64,000 bases of DNA from Microbulbifer aggregans (GCF_020524005.1 NZ_JAIVKK010000007.1:206279-270278); one strand, 5' to 3'. Positions 1-9,787 are shown, numbered from the stretch's first letter. Notes: a model not told the origin generated them from the sequence alone. Numbers and translations: made by a program.

Positions 1-498
1 TCCCAGGGTAACCATCGCAGTCGGGTCTGCATGGAGACCGAACACTTCGGCCTGAAACCGGGAATATCCCTGCAGCAGCGCGGTTGCCGGCAGGCCGATA
101 AAGCCAAAAACGGCAATCACTATGCCCGAAAGATTTGAGGCTTTATGCCAGATTGGCGAGGTACTGTTCACGGCAGGCGCAGCGCCGAAAAGAGCGAGCA
201 CACTAAGCGCTACGCCCTCGGCGATAAACACCCAACCGATATATTCACCAGCCCAGTTCAAGGTTGCATAGCGCTGCAGAAAGAAAATCACCCCCACTAC
301 CACCCACCAGGGTGCCAGTAGCAGCAGCGCAATACGGGCTCGCCCACGTAGCGCCAGCCAGATTGAAGCGCCCGCAAAAATCAGCCCGACAAACTGCAGC
401 GGCCAAAAACTCTCCCCCACCCGTTCCAGCAGGCGAAAGTACACCTCCCTGGTAAACGGAACGAAATCCAGCAGCCGGTAGGTATCCCACTCATTCAT
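1..498 (-). CDS. DUF6064 family membrane protein (3' end cut by window)
   Basis: The reading frame opens at ATG 498 and stays open to position 1, so at least 166 residues are present and the C terminus lies outside the window. The N terminus (MNEWDTYRLLDFVPFT) matches the usual start of DUF6064 proteins, which are small polytopic inner-membrane proteins of unknown function. At least four hydrophobic segments are visible. The start codon overlaps the TGA of the upstream aldo/keto reductase gene in an ATGA junction, so the two are probably translationally coupled as the last genes of a four-gene leftward operon. The function is unknown. Confidence 0.75.
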   Translation of the reverse strand, partial: MNEWDTYRLLDFVPFTREVYFRLLERVGESFWPLQFVGLIFAGASIWLALRGRARIALLLLAPWWVVVGVIFFLQRYATLNWAGEYIGWVFIAEGVALSVLALFGAAPAVNSTSPIWHKASNLSGIVIAVFGFIGLPATALLQGYSRFQAEVFGLHADPTAMVTLG

Positions 499-1439
499 AG
501 CGACTCGACGAACCCGACCATGCGCTGACGCGCTCTGCCATCGGGCATGGGACCGCTGCCCGCCTGCATGTTTTCGTTCATATGGGCAACCTGAGTGGTG
601 GCGGGAATGGCACAATTCAGCGCCGGGTGGCTGACGATAAACTTCAGTAGGAAGTCAGCCCAGGTACGGCAAGCGAACTCCTGTGCCGCCCACTCCGGTA
701 CTACCTCCCTGCGTTTCAGCCCCTTGATCAGGCTGCCACCATCGTAGGGGCGATTGGCAATCACCGCGATGCCGCGCTCCCGGGCCAGTGGCAGTAGCCG
801 GGACTCCACGTCGCGGTGGGTGATGTTGTAGGTGAGCTGAACAAAATCGAGGGACTCACTTGCCATTACCTGCTCGAATTCCGCGTGGCGGCGCCCATGA
901 GAAGTGGTGATACCGATATAGCGGATCAGCTCTTCGTTCCGCATTTCCCGCAGTAGCGGGAGGTGCTCCCGCCAGTCTTGCAGGTTGTGCACCTGCACCA
1001 GATCAAACTTTTTTATTCCCCATTGTTCGGCGAGACTGGCGAATTGCTCGCGGGCATTGCCACCGGCAGGACTCCAGACTTTCTCCGCAGAAAACAGGGA
1101 CTTGGGCGCCCCCAGCTCCCTGAGGGCGTAGCCGATGGTTTCCGGAGCAGAACCATACATGGGAGAGGAATCGATCAGCCCACCGCCGCGACTGAAAAAT
1201 GCTTTGACCACACGGGTGCGGGCGTCCAGTAACTTGGGATCGTCGCCCACATTGAAGGTTCGCCAGGTACCCATACCAATCATGGGCAGGGATTCGCCAC
1301 TGGAAGGAATCGGCTTACTCTGCAGCTCCCTGGTCTGCGCCCGGGCAACCGATGGCAACATACCGGGAAACGCCCAGGCACTCACCGCGCCGGTGCCGAT
1401 CAGCCTCAGAAATGCTCTGCGTGCGATGCAATCGTCCAT
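495..1439 (-). CDS. Aldo/keto reductase with Tat signal peptide
   Basis: A 314-residue NAD(P)H-dependent aldo/keto reductase. The N terminus has a twin-arginine motif (ARRAFLRLIG, residues 6-15), a hydrophobic stretch and an AxA-like end near residue 34, so export by Tat to the periplasm is predicted. The catalytic tetrad is intact: D90, Y95 (SSPMYGSAPE), K120 (SAEK) and H151 (VQVHN). A GGAG ribosome-binding site lies 7 bases before ATG 1439. It starts 17 bases after a small membrane protein gene and overlaps the DUF6064 gene by 4 bases. The substrate cannot be read from the sequence. A periplasmic AKR must fold with its cofactor before export, which fits the Tat route. Confidence 0.85.
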   Translation of the reverse strand: MDDCIARRAFLRLIGTGAVSAWAFPGMLPSVARAQTRELQSKPIPSSGESLPMIGMGTWRTFNVGDDPKLLDARTRVVKAFFSRGGGLIDSSPMYGSAPETIGYALRELGAPKSLFSAEKVWSPAGGNAREQFASLAEQWGIKKFDLVQVHNLQDWREHLPLLREMRNEELIRYIGITTSHGRRHAEFEQVMASESLDFVQLTYNITHRDVESRLLPLARERGIAVIANRPYDGGSLIKGLKRREVVPEWAAQEFACRTWADFLLKFIVSHPALNCAIPATTQVAHMNENMQAGSGPMPDGRARQRMVGFVESL

Positions 1440-1456
1440 GATTGAGCTCCTGTTGT

Positions 1457-1861
1457 TCAGGCGTTATCGCTACCCCGGAATATAGAAGGCTTAAAAAGAG
1501 CAGTAAGCAGGACAAGGATAAAACAACCGAGAACAAACACCTTGTTCACAAACCAGTTGGTACGCCAGATATCCCACTCCGGCGAAGTAAAAAACCACAC
1601 AAATTTGGTGAGAATAATGGCGATCTCAACAACCGCCATGACAATAGCCAGGGTACGTACGTAGCCGGGCTGTACCAGTAACGCCCAACCCAGCCAGACA
1701 TGGGCAACCGGCCAGAAGTCCCAGTATATGTGCGAGGCCCAGGGTTCACCGCTTGCCACTGCAAAGGCTAGCGGGAACAGGTATTTGATAAACAGCGTCC
1801 ACGCCGCAAGGATAAACAGAAAGTACGCCAGAAACTGGATCCAGGGCGGACGCTCAGCCAT
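1457..1861 (-). CDS. Small polytopic membrane protein
   Basis: A 134-residue protein starting at MAERPPW (ATG 1861), with about four hydrophobic segments and no soluble domain. I do not recognise the family with certainty. A longer in-frame start upstream (1933) would run deep into the preceding oxidoreductase gene, so the internal ATG, which overlaps that gene by only 8 bases, is preferred. It sits between the luciferase-like oxidoreductase and the Tat aldo/keto reductase, so co-transcription is likely. Confidence 0.7.
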   Translation of the reverse strand: MAERPPWIQFLAYFLFILAAWTLFIKYLFPLAFAVASGEPWASHIYWDFWPVAHVWLGWALLVQPGYVRTLAIVMAVVEIAIILTKFVWFFTSPEWDIWRTNWFVNKVFVLGCFILVLLTALFKPSIFRGSDNA

Positions 1862-2852
1862 CGATACGCTCCCGAAGAACGTCCGCCGCCAGCTCAAACG
1901 AATACAGACGTGCGTCGTGATCGTACATTGCACCGGTCACGATCAGTTCATCCACCTGCGTACGCGCGAGAAACTGATCGATCCACTGCGCAACGCTTTC
2001 CTTGGAGCCCACAGCCGATTCCGCCAGCGCCTGCGTAACCTGCATACGCTCGCCCCGCGAAGCCACAGATTCCATGTCATCCACCGGCGGTTTGAGTGGA
2101 CCGGGGTTGCCGCGATGCAAGGCGATGAATTGCTGCTCAATAGTGGTCATCAGTCGCCGCCCTTCCTCATCAGAATCCGCGGCAAACACATTGATGGCCG
2201 CGGCGGCATAGGGCTTGTCGAGGTACTCGGAGGGACGAAAACCGGTGCGATACAGGTGTAGCGCCCGGTCCAACATGGCCGGTGCAAAATGGGAGGCGAA
2301 GGCGAAGGGCAGGCCCATGGCCGCCGCGAGCTGCGCGCTGTACAGGCTCGAGCCCAGCAGCCAGATCGGCACCCCGAGTCCGGCGCCGGGAATGGCCAGC
2401 ACCCGCTGCCCGGGCTTGACCGGCCCAAAGTAATGCTGCAGTTCCCGCACATCTTCCGGGAAATGGTCTGCGGCGTGCATCGGGTCGCGGCGCAGGGCTG
2501 TCATGGTGCCGCCGTCTGTACCCGGCGCCCGCCCCAGCCCCAAATCCACGCGATCCGGGTACAGGGTCGCCAGGGTACCGAACTGCTCGGCAATCACCAG
2601 TGGCGCGTGGTTCGGCAGCATGACACCGCCTGCGGCCACACGTATCTTACTGGTGCCAGCAGCGATATAACCGAGGGCCACTGCCGTGGCTGCACTGGCA
2701 ACGCTGGCAATATTGTGGTGCTCCGCCATCCAGAAACGTTTATAGCCGAGGTTTTCAGCGTGGCGGGCCAGGTCGAGCGAGTTCATCAGCGCCTGCCGCG
2801 CATCGCCGCCTTCGGTTATCGGGGACAGATCGAGTAGTGAAAATGCGCGCAC
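1854..2852 (-). CDS. LLM class flavin-dependent oxidoreductase (luciferase-like)
   Basis: A 332-residue member of the bacterial luciferase-like monooxygenase family (YhbW/MsnO8 group), expected to be a cytoplasmic FMN-dependent TIM barrel. Recognisable parts are the N-terminal [13 protein letters not shown], the early RFWMAEHHN segment, the [12 protein letters not shown] loop and a [13 protein letters not shown] segment. I chose GTG 2852 because AAGGAG lies 5 bases upstream and the protein then begins at the family's normal N terminus; an ATG at 2972 would add 40 unrelated residues. It is the first gene of the leftward operon. The natural substrate is unknown. Confidence 0.85.
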   Translation of the reverse strand: MRAFSLLDLSPITEGGDARQALMNSLDLARHAENLGYKRFWMAEHHNIASVASAATAVALGYIAAGTSKIRVAAGGVMLPNHAPLVIAEQFGTLATLYPDRVDLGLGRAPGTDGGTMTALRRDPMHAADHFPEDVRELQHYFGPVKPGQRVLAIPGAGLGVPIWLLGSSLYSAQLAAAMGLPFAFASHFAPAMLDRALHLYRTGFRPSEYLDKPYAAAAINVFAADSDEEGRRLMTTIEQQFIALHRGNPGPLKPPVDDMESVASRGERMQVTQALAESAVGSKESVAQWIDQFLARTQVDELIVTGAMYDHDARLYSFELAADVLRERIDG

Positions 2853-3002
2853 AGAAACTCCTTGGTGCCAGCGGTTGATCTTCGATACCGGCAATCCTAC
2901 CGAACATGTATAGGGAAACCCACAGAGCAAGCCAAAACACGCCGCAGCACCACACCGCACGGTTCCTGCCACACCAGAGATCTGCTACCATCGCGCCCGC
3001 AA

Positions 3003-3090
3003 ACCTAAGGGGTGGCGTAAGCCTGAGATGCTGTCGATTCGGCAAACCCTTGAACCTGATCCGGTTAATACCGGCGTAGGAATAGGTAAC
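3003..3090 (+). promoter_or_regulatory. TPP riboswitch (THI element)
   Basis: The conserved core of the thiamine pyrophosphate aptamer is present: GGGGTG at about 3009, CTGAGATG at 3023-3030, ACCCTTGAACCTGATCCGG from 3046, then the closing GCGTAGGAA near 3075. It lies 66 bases upstream of the TonB receptor ATG at 3157 and reads in the same direction. TPP binding is therefore expected to repress the four downstream thiamine-uptake genes. No strong poly-U terminator follows. Pyrimidine-rich stretches before the GAGAGAG Shine-Dalgarno could mask it, suggesting translational control (inference). Confidence 0.95.
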
Positions 3091-3156
3091 TAGTCAAACC
3101 TCCTCTTCGCGTCGCGCACCGGGTCTCTTTCATCACTTGTTTCCTGAGAGAGAGCC

Positions 3157-5301
3157 ATGAACCCACTGTTCAGAATCAAACCCATTGCCTGCTTTGTCGG
3201 ACTTGCCGGGTGCCTGTCAGGCAGTCTTACTACCGCCGCAGCGGAGCGCGATACCGCAATCCTGGAAGAAGTCACCGTCACCAGCCAGTTACGCGACGCC
3301 ACCCAATTGGACACCCCCACCAGTGTCAGCGTTTTCGATGGCCAGGCCATCGAGGCCCGCGGCGCGCACAACCTGGAACAGCTGCTCAACCTCGCTCCCA
3401 ATGTGAACTTTGCCAGCGGCGCCTCGCGCGGCCGCTTCGTGCAGATTCGGGGTATTGGCGAGCGCAGCCAGTTTATTGACCCGGTCAACCCGTCGGTCGG
3501 CCTGATTGTCGACGGAATCGACTTTACCGGCCTGGGACTCGCCGCCAGCACGCTGGACATGGACCAGGTGGAAATCCTGCGCGGCCCCCAGGGCACCGTG
3601 TATGGTGCCAATGCTCTGGCCGGCCTGATCACCATGACCAGCAATGCCCCCACTAGCGAGCCCACAGCGAAAGTCTCTGCGGAAGTGGCCGAGTACGGTT
3701 CCCACACTCTGAGCGGGGTGGCCAGCGGTGCCCTTTCTGATCGCCTGAGCTATCGCCTGGCCGCACAAAACCAGCAGTCTGATGGCTATGTGGAAAACAG
3801 TTTCCTCGGCCGCGACGACACCAATGGCCTGGACGAAACCATAGTGCGCGGCAAACTTCGTTTCCAGGCCCGGGATGACCTGCAACTGGATTTGACCCTG
3901 CTGCACCTGGATGCCGACAACGGCTACGATGCTTTCTCACTGTATAACAGCCGCGAGACCCAGTCGGATCAACCGGGACGGGATATGCAGGACACCCTGG
4001 CAGGCGCCGTCAGCGCATTGTGGACCGGCAGTGACCAATTCACCCTAAAAACCGTCCTGAGCGCGGCCGATTCCGATACTGAATACAGCTACGATGAAGA
4101 CTGGACCTATGTGGGCTTCCACCCTGATGAGTACAGCTCCACCGACCGCTACCTGCGAGAAAAAGACAACCTGAGCGCTGATATCCGCTTGTTGTCCACA
4201 GAGCAATCCAGCCTGTTTGACGGCACCACCAGCTGGGTAGCCGGCATTTACCTGCGCACGGAAGAGGAAGCGCTGGCACGTAACGGCAGCTTCAACAGCC
4301 AGTTCGATACCGAAAACGCCGCACTCTACGGTCAGCTGAGAACCGTATTCAGCGACCGTCTGGCACTGGTTACCGGCCTGCGCTTCGAACAGCGCGCCGC
4401 CGATTACGCCGACTCCCTCGCCGTTATCAGCAAGACAGATGAAGACTTGTGGGGCGGTGATATCACCCTCGAGTTCTCCGCCAGTGATGACACACTGGTT
4501 TACGGCACGGTTTCCCGCGGCTACAAGGCCGGCGGGGTAAACGGACGCGTCATTTCCGCATCAGTATCTAACCCGCAGATCAGCAGCGATGCATTCCAGT
4601 TCGATACCGAATACATGCTCAACTACGAGCTGGGAATCAAGGGCGCCTGGCTGGACAGCCGCCTGCAGGCACAACTGGCCGCCTTTTTCCAAGATCGCCG
4701 GGATGTACAGGCCAAGCAGTCCATTTTCAATCCGGAAGACTTCTCTTTTGACGACTTCCTCACCAATGCCGCCGGCGGCAGCACCCGCGGTATCGAAGTC
4801 GAACTGAACTACCTCGCCAGCGATGCCCTGCGTCTGTTTGCCAGCGCCGGCTGGCTGGACGCAGAATTCAGGAACTTTGTCAGCACCTCCCATGTGGACG
4901 CACGGGATGACAACACCGGAGAAGTACAGCCGCTCGACCTCGACGGTCGCGATCTGGCCCACGCCCCGTCCTACCAGTTTTTTACCGGCGCCGAATATGC
5001 GCTCAGTGCAAACCTGGCTGTGCGTGTGGAAATGGAAGGTAAAGACGCCTTCTACTTTTCCAACAGCCACAACGAAAAATCCACCGCCTATGAGCTGCTC
5101 AATGCCCGCCTGACCTACACCGGGGACAACTGGGATCTCTCACTGTGGGGCAGAAACCTGACCGATGAGATTGTCTATACCCGCGGTTTCTACTTCAGCA
5201 ACCAGTTCGGCAACAACCCGGCCAACGGTTATGCACCCGAGGCGTACTACCAGCTCGGTGAGCCGAGAATCGCCGGCGTGTCTGCGAGCTATACCTTTTA
5301 A
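3157..5301 (+). CDS. TonB-dependent receptor, thiamine (TPP riboswitch-controlled)
   Basis: A 714-residue outer-membrane receptor. It has a signal peptide of about 31 residues, a plug domain beginning EEVTVTSQLR with the typical VEILRGPQGTVYGANALAG segment, and a C-terminal beta-barrel ending in aromatic Phe (VSASYTF). Specificity is inferred from context: it follows a TPP riboswitch and leads an operon with a thiamine-binding protein, a PnuT-like permease and a thiamine kinase-like protein. Outer-membrane receptors in this position are known in other gammaproteobacteria. TonB-dependent uptake of thiamine or a phosphorylated form is the likely role. Confidence 0.9.
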   Translation: MNPLFRIKPIACFVGLAGCLSGSLTTAAAERDTAILEEVTVTSQLRDATQLDTPTSVSVFDGQAIEARGAHNLEQLLNLAPNVNFASGASRGRFVQIRGIGERSQFIDPVNPSVGLIVDGIDFTGLGLAASTLDMDQVEILRGPQGTVYGANALAGLITMTSNAPTSEPTAKVSAEVAEYGSHTLSGVASGALSDRLSYRLAAQNQQSDGYVENSFLGRDDTNGLDETIVRGKLRFQARDDLQLDLTLLHLDADNGYDAFSLYNSRETQSDQPGRDMQDTLAGAVSALWTGSDQFTLKTVLSAADSDTEYSYDEDWTYVGFHPDEYSSTDRYLREKDNLSADIRLLSTEQSSLFDGTTSWVAGIYLRTEEEALARNGSFNSQFDTENAALYGQLRTVFSDRLALVTGLRFEQRAADYADSLAVISKTDEDLWGGDITLEFSASDDTLVYGTVSRGYKAGGVNGRVISASVSNPQISSDAFQFDTEYMLNYELGIKGAWLDSRLQAQLAAFFQDRRDVQAKQSIFNPEDFSFDDFLTNAAGGSTRGIEVELNYLASDALRLFASAGWLDAEFRNFVSTSHVDARDDNTGEVQPLDLDGRDLAHAPSYQFFTGAEYALSANLAVRVEMEGKDAFYFSNSHNEKSTAYELLNARLTYTGDNWDLSLWGRNLTDEIVYTRGFYFSNQFGNNPANGYAPEAYYQLGEPRIAGVSASYTF

Positions 5302-5330
5302 TAGCAAGGCCAATATCGGGAGAAACACCA

Positions 5331-5603
5331 ATGCAGCTTTCAGTGGAGATCAGCCTGTATCCGTTAAAAGACGAGTACATTCCAGCCATCAAGGGTTTTA
5401 TCGATCGCCTGAATCAGCATCCGCAATTGCAGGTATTGACCAACACTATGAGTACCCAGGTATTCGGTGACTACGACCTGGTGATGGACACACTGAAAGC
5501 CGAAATGCGCGTGTCCTACGAACAATTTGGTCGCGCCATTTTTGTGTGCAAGTTTATCGATGGGAACCTGAGTCCGGCGGCAACGGGCAACAGCGATGTT
5601 TAG
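5331..5603 (+). CDS. YkoF-like thiamine/HMP-binding protein
   Basis: A 90-residue single-domain protein with the alpha/beta pattern of the MTH1187/YkoF thiamine-binding superfamily (MQLSVEISLYPL, then TNTMSTQVFGDYDLVM). YkoF proteins bind thiamine or its hydroxymethylpyrimidine moiety. A GGGAG site sits 8 bases before ATG 5331. The gene overlaps the permease gene by 8 bases. No signal peptide is visible, so a cytoplasmic ligand-binding or hand-over role next to the permease is the simplest reading. The family assignment is from pattern only and is supported by the operon. Confidence 0.75.
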   Translation: MQLSVEISLYPLKDEYIPAIKGFIDRLNQHPQLQVLTNTMSTQVFGDYDLVMDTLKAEMRVSYEQFGRAIFVCKFIDGNLSPAATGNSDV

Positions 5604-6255
5604 CCCCGAAGTGCGCGAGTCCATCATTGCAGCCTATGCGGCCATGTCCCTGTGGGAACTGGCCGCGGTGGTGCTCGCGCTCGCGTACCTGTTGTTGGCC
5701 ATGCGGGAAAATATCAACTGCTGGTACGCAGCCTTCGCCAGCACCGCAATTTACCTTTTCCTCTTTTGGGATGTGAGCCTGCTGATGGAGTCCGCCCTGC
5801 AGATTTTCTACCTGCTCATTGCCGTTTACGGCTGGTGGCAGTGGAGGCACAAGAAAGATGATAAGGAAGATTTGCATATACATCGCTGGTCGGCCAATAC
5901 ACACCTCACTGTATTCACGGTCATCGGCCTGCTGACTCTGGTCGCCGGTTATCTACTGGATAACTACACCAATGCAGCGCTCCCCTATCTCGATTCGTTC
6001 ACCACCTGGGGCGCGGTGGTCACCACCTACATGGTAACGCGCAAAGTGTTGGAGAATTGGCTTTACTGGATTGTGGTGGACGGCGCGGCGATCTATCTGT
6101 ATATCGACCGAGAACTCTACCTCACGGCCCTATTGTTCGCAGTATATGTGGTGCTGGTGATCATCGGTTATTTCCAGTGGCTTACTCTCTTCCGGCAACA
6201 GCAAGCCGATGGGAACTTAGTAGCGGCAAGCGCCCATGACGCTCAGTGCAACTGA
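5596..6255 (+). CDS. pnuT: PnuT-type thiamine transporter (PnuC family)
   Basis: A 219-residue integral membrane protein of the PnuC nicotinamide-riboside transporter family with about seven hydrophobic segments. Family hallmarks include LLLAMRENINCWYA, the YGWWQW motif and VTTYMVTRKVLENWLYWI. PnuT is the TPP-riboswitch-controlled branch that carries thiamine by facilitated diffusion, with net uptake driven by phosphorylation inside the cell. It overlaps both neighbours (8 and 20 bases), indicating tight coupling with the binding protein and the kinase. Confidence 0.9.
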   Translation: MFSPEVRESIIAAYAAMSLWELAAVVLALAYLLLAMRENINCWYAAFASTAIYLFLFWDVSLLMESALQIFYLLIAVYGWWQWRHKKDDKEDLHIHRWSANTHLTVFTVIGLLTLVAGYLLDNYTNAALPYLDSFTTWGAVVTTYMVTRKVLENWLYWIVVDGAAIYLYIDRELYLTALLFAVYVVLVIIGYFQWLTLFRQQQADGNLVAASAHDAQCN

Positions 6256-7114
6256 TATCATTCCTGAAGATTGGTCACGCTGGAGCAATAGCAAACCCGT
6301 ACCGATCAGCCCACTCAACAGCGGACTGACCAACCGTAGCTTCCTGCTGGCCAGTGATCCTGGCCGCGTTGTGCTGCGCTGGAATTCGCCAATCAGTGCA
6401 GAGCTCGACCTGAACCGCAGCGCCGAAGAACAGGCTCTGCGGCTGGCCGATAGCGATGGCCTGTGCGCGCCACTGGTGTACTGCGATCCCGAATACCGCT
6501 ATCTGGTTACCCGTTATATTCCGGGTGAACCCTGGAATCAAAATGACTCCACAGCCCTGACAAAATTCGCCCGGCTGTTACGCGCTATCCACCAGTTACC
6601 CAGGATTGAAGCGACCCTGGATATCGAAAAAAAGATCGCGCACTACTGGGAATCGATAAGCCCGCGATCCGAATTCCAAACCATACTGCAATCGCTCCGA
6701 CACGCCGTACAGCCGCATATTGAAAAAGCCAATACCCTGAATCCGGGCAATACCCTGTGCCACAACGACCTGCTAACGGAAAACCTTATTTGTGGCGATG
6801 ATGGCAGGCTCTATGCCATCGATTGGGAGTACGCGGCTACCGGAGATCCTTTCTACGATCTCGCCGTCATCTCCGACGGTCACGCTCTGACACAGGACCA
6901 ACAGCGCCAGCTACTCAGCGAGTATTTACAACGCCCGGCTTCGCAAAGCGATTGTGCACGGCTGGCTCACTGGCAATTGATCTACAGCTACCTGACCCTG
7001 CTATGGTACGCGGTACAGCACTCCAGTGGTGCACTGCGCACCCCGCAAATTGAACAGGAAATCCGTTCTCGATCCCGCACCCTCACCGCGCAACTGGCTG
7101 GTGCTGGCACCTGA
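6236..7114 (+). CDS. Thiamine kinase-like phosphotransferase (APH family)
   Basis: A 292-residue choline/aminoglycoside kinase-fold protein. Visible motifs are an N-terminal PLNSGLTNRSFLL loop, the catalytic LCHNDLLTENLI (HxDxxxxN type) and AIDWEYAATGDPFYDLA with the metal-binding Asp. In this operon the likely role is ATP-dependent phosphorylation of imported thiamine to thiamine monophosphate, trapping it in the cell; E. coli ThiK is in the same superfamily. It overlaps pnuT by 20 bases. Substrate identity is inferred from context, since related proteins phosphorylate choline or aminoglycosides. Confidence 0.8.
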   Translation: MTLSATDIIPEDWSRWSNSKPVPISPLNSGLTNRSFLLASDPGRVVLRWNSPISAELDLNRSAEEQALRLADSDGLCAPLVYCDPEYRYLVTRYIPGEPWNQNDSTALTKFARLLRAIHQLPRIEATLDIEKKIAHYWESISPRSEFQTILQSLRHAVQPHIEKANTLNPGNTLCHNDLLTENLICGDDGRLYAIDWEYAATGDPFYDLAVISDGHALTQDQQRQLLSEYLQRPASQSDCARLAHWQLIYSYLTLLWYAVQHSSGALRTPQIEQEIRSRSRTLTAQLAGAGT

Positions 7115-7165
7115 CCAAATCACCAGCCACATCTGCCCGGGTTTCACCCATAAAAGTACAGGTGC

Positions 7166-9787
7166 TTACCTTCCCCACCGCCCGGAATTACGGCGAATTG
7201 ACACTATTTGCGTACTTTCCGCCTGCTGTCCGGAAGAGTCCGAAACCTGCAGCGTGACGGTATAGCGCCCCGCTTTCCGATAGCGGTGCAAGGGATGGCG
7301 CTGGCTGCTGGTTGCACCATCGCCGAAATCCCAATGCCAGGCCACGACTTCGCCGTCGCTATCCATACTGGTATCCCAAAACTGGATGCGCCGGTGCCGC
7401 CCGTGGCTGGTAAAGCTCGCCTGCGGTGCCTGGTTGCCGGCGGCCAAATCGAGCTCTACGATCACCGGATCGTGATCGGATGCGCGGAACGCATCTGCGG
7501 CATACAGGCTTTCCAGCTGTGCAGGCGTTTTGAATTCAACGTTGTAATCCAGTACTCGGGGCTCGTCGGCGTTGATATGCCAGGCGGTCACGCCAGTCAC
7601 CAGCGGCAGCAGCGCCTCGTTTGCCAGCGCGTAATCCAGATATCCAGACTCGCCGCTATAAACGTAGGAATATGCCGAATCGCCTTCGACCTGCGCGAGC
7701 AAGTCGGTATAGCCTGCGGTATTCAAAGTGGTGATCGGGTTTTCCCGTGCATAGCTATTGAGATCACCGAGCATCAATACTCGACCGTTCCCGACCGATC
7801 CCCCCAGCCAACTGGTCAACGCGTCTGCCGCCTGTGTACGCGCGAGGTTCCAGCAGCTTTGTCCATCGTTCTGGTCGTCATTCAGACCGCCGTCATTCGG
7901 ACAACTGCCCTTGGATTTAAAGTGATTAACGACCACCGCCAGCGTTTCCCCGGTGGCCTGTTCACGAAATACCTGTAGCAGCGGCTGGCGATTCAGATGG
8001 CTGGCCGAGTCAAACGGGTAGGTATCCAGTGTGGAAGCAGCACCCTCAAGGGAAACTTTGTCGATGCGATAAAGCAGCCCAACGGCAATTTCATCACCAC
8101 CCAGTTGCTCAAGACCGGGATCCACAAATGCGTAAAGGTTTTCGCCTGCGGCGGCATTGAGGCCCGCAACCAGGTCGGCAATGGCACTACCCGGGGCGTA
8201 GCCGTCGTTCTCCAGTTCCATCAGGCCGATAATATCCGCTCCACTTTGTAGAAGTGCGGTAATGATTTTTTTGCGCTGCCGCAGGAACTCGGCCTCGCTG
8301 GTGGCACCGCGAGCCGTCGGAAATCCACCGCCCGCACCGTCCCCATTAAAGTAATTCAGCACATTGAAGCTCGCGACCCTGAGACTGCCATTGCCGGGAA
8401 GCAACGGAGTTCTCAAGCGTGCGTTTTCATGCTCGAATTGCGGTGTTTCCACCGGGTGGAGGCGGTAAGCGCCGAAATTGTAACTGATGACGCCGCGCAG
8501 GTTTTCTACCGTAGAACCCACTCGCAGGCTGTTGCCAGCATTGAGCTCCGGCGCGGGATAGGGAATTATTTCGGGATTTTGTACGGAAGAACCATCGTCC
8601 AGAATTAATCGGTTCAGCGTGTTTGCCGCCTGCTGAGCCAATGCGGCAGCACCGGGTTCACTGTTGTGTGTCGGTATATAGCGGCGGCCACTGGAAAGAA
8701 CCACTTCACCATAGCGCCCCAGGTTGTGGGTGTCATTGACGGTGAGTTTGTCACTCAACGTTACCAGCATGCCTTCTACTTTTTCCGCTGCACTGATGTT
8801 ATCGAACGGAAGACTCAGCTCCACAGCCGTGACACTGTGGCCACCAGCACACACGGCAACCTGATCGACCGAAGCCAGCTCGGTCAGTTCATAATACTCC
8901 TTTACCACACCACCAACCCGCACCTGGTCACCGGGTTGCACACCTACACCGAAGCCGTTGTCGTATACAAATAGCCCCTCTGAAGTCGAATCATGGCCGT
9001 CCTGGTCCGAATCTTCCTCCTGTAGGAAAAAACCACCCAGTGCGTCATCAACGTTCTGGAAAACGCCGACCACAACCGCTTCCACCTGATGATACTCGCC
9101 CACCAGAGGGCTCGCGCCAGTGGTACCCTGGATGTGACTGATCAGGGTTGCGGGATCACCACAGGCTCCAGCTACGGAGCCTGAATCTTCTCCGGTACCA
9201 TCGTCATCATCTCCACCATGACTACCGTTGTGTGTACCAAGACTGGAATAATCGTCCAGGCCCAGGCTAGCCCATTCCTGCGCTGGGTCGAATACGGTCT
9301 CGGCATCGGTACGCCCACTGACAATATCGCCAATGCGTATCAGCGTTTGGTTCTGAGTACCAAGGCCGCTATCGCCCCATTGGCTGCCAGGATCAACGCC
9401 CACCTGTCCAATCGCGTCTTCAACGCCGCCCGGCCCAATAAGTAAAACTGCATCGTCACCGTTAAACAGGCCCCCAGCGTAAAGTTGATCGGCAGCGGTA
9501 AGGATCGAATCCACTGCGCTCGAGTGGGCAAGTACATACACCGCCCCGGGCTCCAGGGTTCCACCGAGTGGGATATCGGCTCCAGAAACGGCAGCGCCGT
9601 TAAAAAATACCTGAATGGAATATTCACTCAGGTCGACAGCATGTTCTGAAGCGTTATAAATTTCCAGAGCTTTGTTATTACTGCTGCCTTCAATATATTC
9701 AGAAAAAATCAGCTGAGCACTTGCGCCCGCACTGAAAAATAGAGATGTAAGTGCAGCGGGAACCGCCACCCATTTGGTGAATTGCAT
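7166..9787 (-). CDS. Secreted ExeM/NucH-type endonuclease with LTD and PKD domains
   Basis: An 873-residue secreted nuclease. In order: signal peptide (about 1-24, ASA cleavage), lamin-tail domain (about 25-130, LIFSEYIEGSSNNKALEIYN), acidic linker, an OB-like domain (about 205-330), an endonuclease/exonuclease/phosphatase domain (about 455-775) and a C-terminal PKD domain (about 785-865, DFGDG). EEP motifs are clear: SFNVLNYF, MELENDG, NHFKSKG, GDLNSYARENP and SDHDPV. Such enzymes degrade extracellular DNA for nutrients or biofilm release and usually leave through type II secretion. It converges on the thiamine operon and has no operon partner. Confidence 0.9.
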   Translation of the reverse strand: MQFTKWVAVPAALTSLFFSAGASAQLIFSEYIEGSSNNKALEIYNASEHAVDLSEYSIQVFFNGAAVSGADIPLGGTLEPGAVYVLAHSSAVDSILTAADQLYAGGLFNGDDAVLLIGPGGVEDAIGQVGVDPGSQWGDSGLGTQNQTLIRIGDIVSGRTDAETVFDPAQEWASLGLDDYSSLGTHNGSHGGDDDDGTGEDSGSVAGACGDPATLISHIQGTTGASPLVGEYHQVEAVVVGVFQNVDDALGGFFLQEEDSDQDGHDSTSEGLFVYDNGFGVGVQPGDQVRVGGVVKEYYELTELASVDQVAVCAGGHSVTAVELSLPFDNISAAEKVEGMLVTLSDKLTVNDTHNLGRYGEVVLSSGRRYIPTHNSEPGAAALAQQAANTLNRLILDDGSSVQNPEIIPYPAPELNAGNSLRVGSTVENLRGVISYNFGAYRLHPVETPQFEHENARLRTPLLPGNGSLRVASFNVLNYFNGDGAGGGFPTARGATSEAEFLRQRKKIITALLQSGADIIGLMELENDGYAPGSAIADLVAGLNAAAGENLYAFVDPGLEQLGGDEIAVGLLYRIDKVSLEGAASTLDTYPFDSASHLNRQPLLQVFREQATGETLAVVVNHFKSKGSCPNDGGLNDDQNDGQSCWNLARTQAADALTSWLGGSVGNGRVLMLGDLNSYARENPITTLNTAGYTDLLAQVEGDSAYSYVYSGESGYLDYALANEALLPLVTGVTAWHINADEPRVLDYNVEFKTPAQLESLYAADAFRASDHDPVIVELDLAAGNQAPQASFTSHGRHRRIQFWDTSMDSDGEVVAWHWDFGDGATSSQRHPLHRYRKAGRYTVTLQVSDSSGQQAESTQIVSIRRNSGRWGR

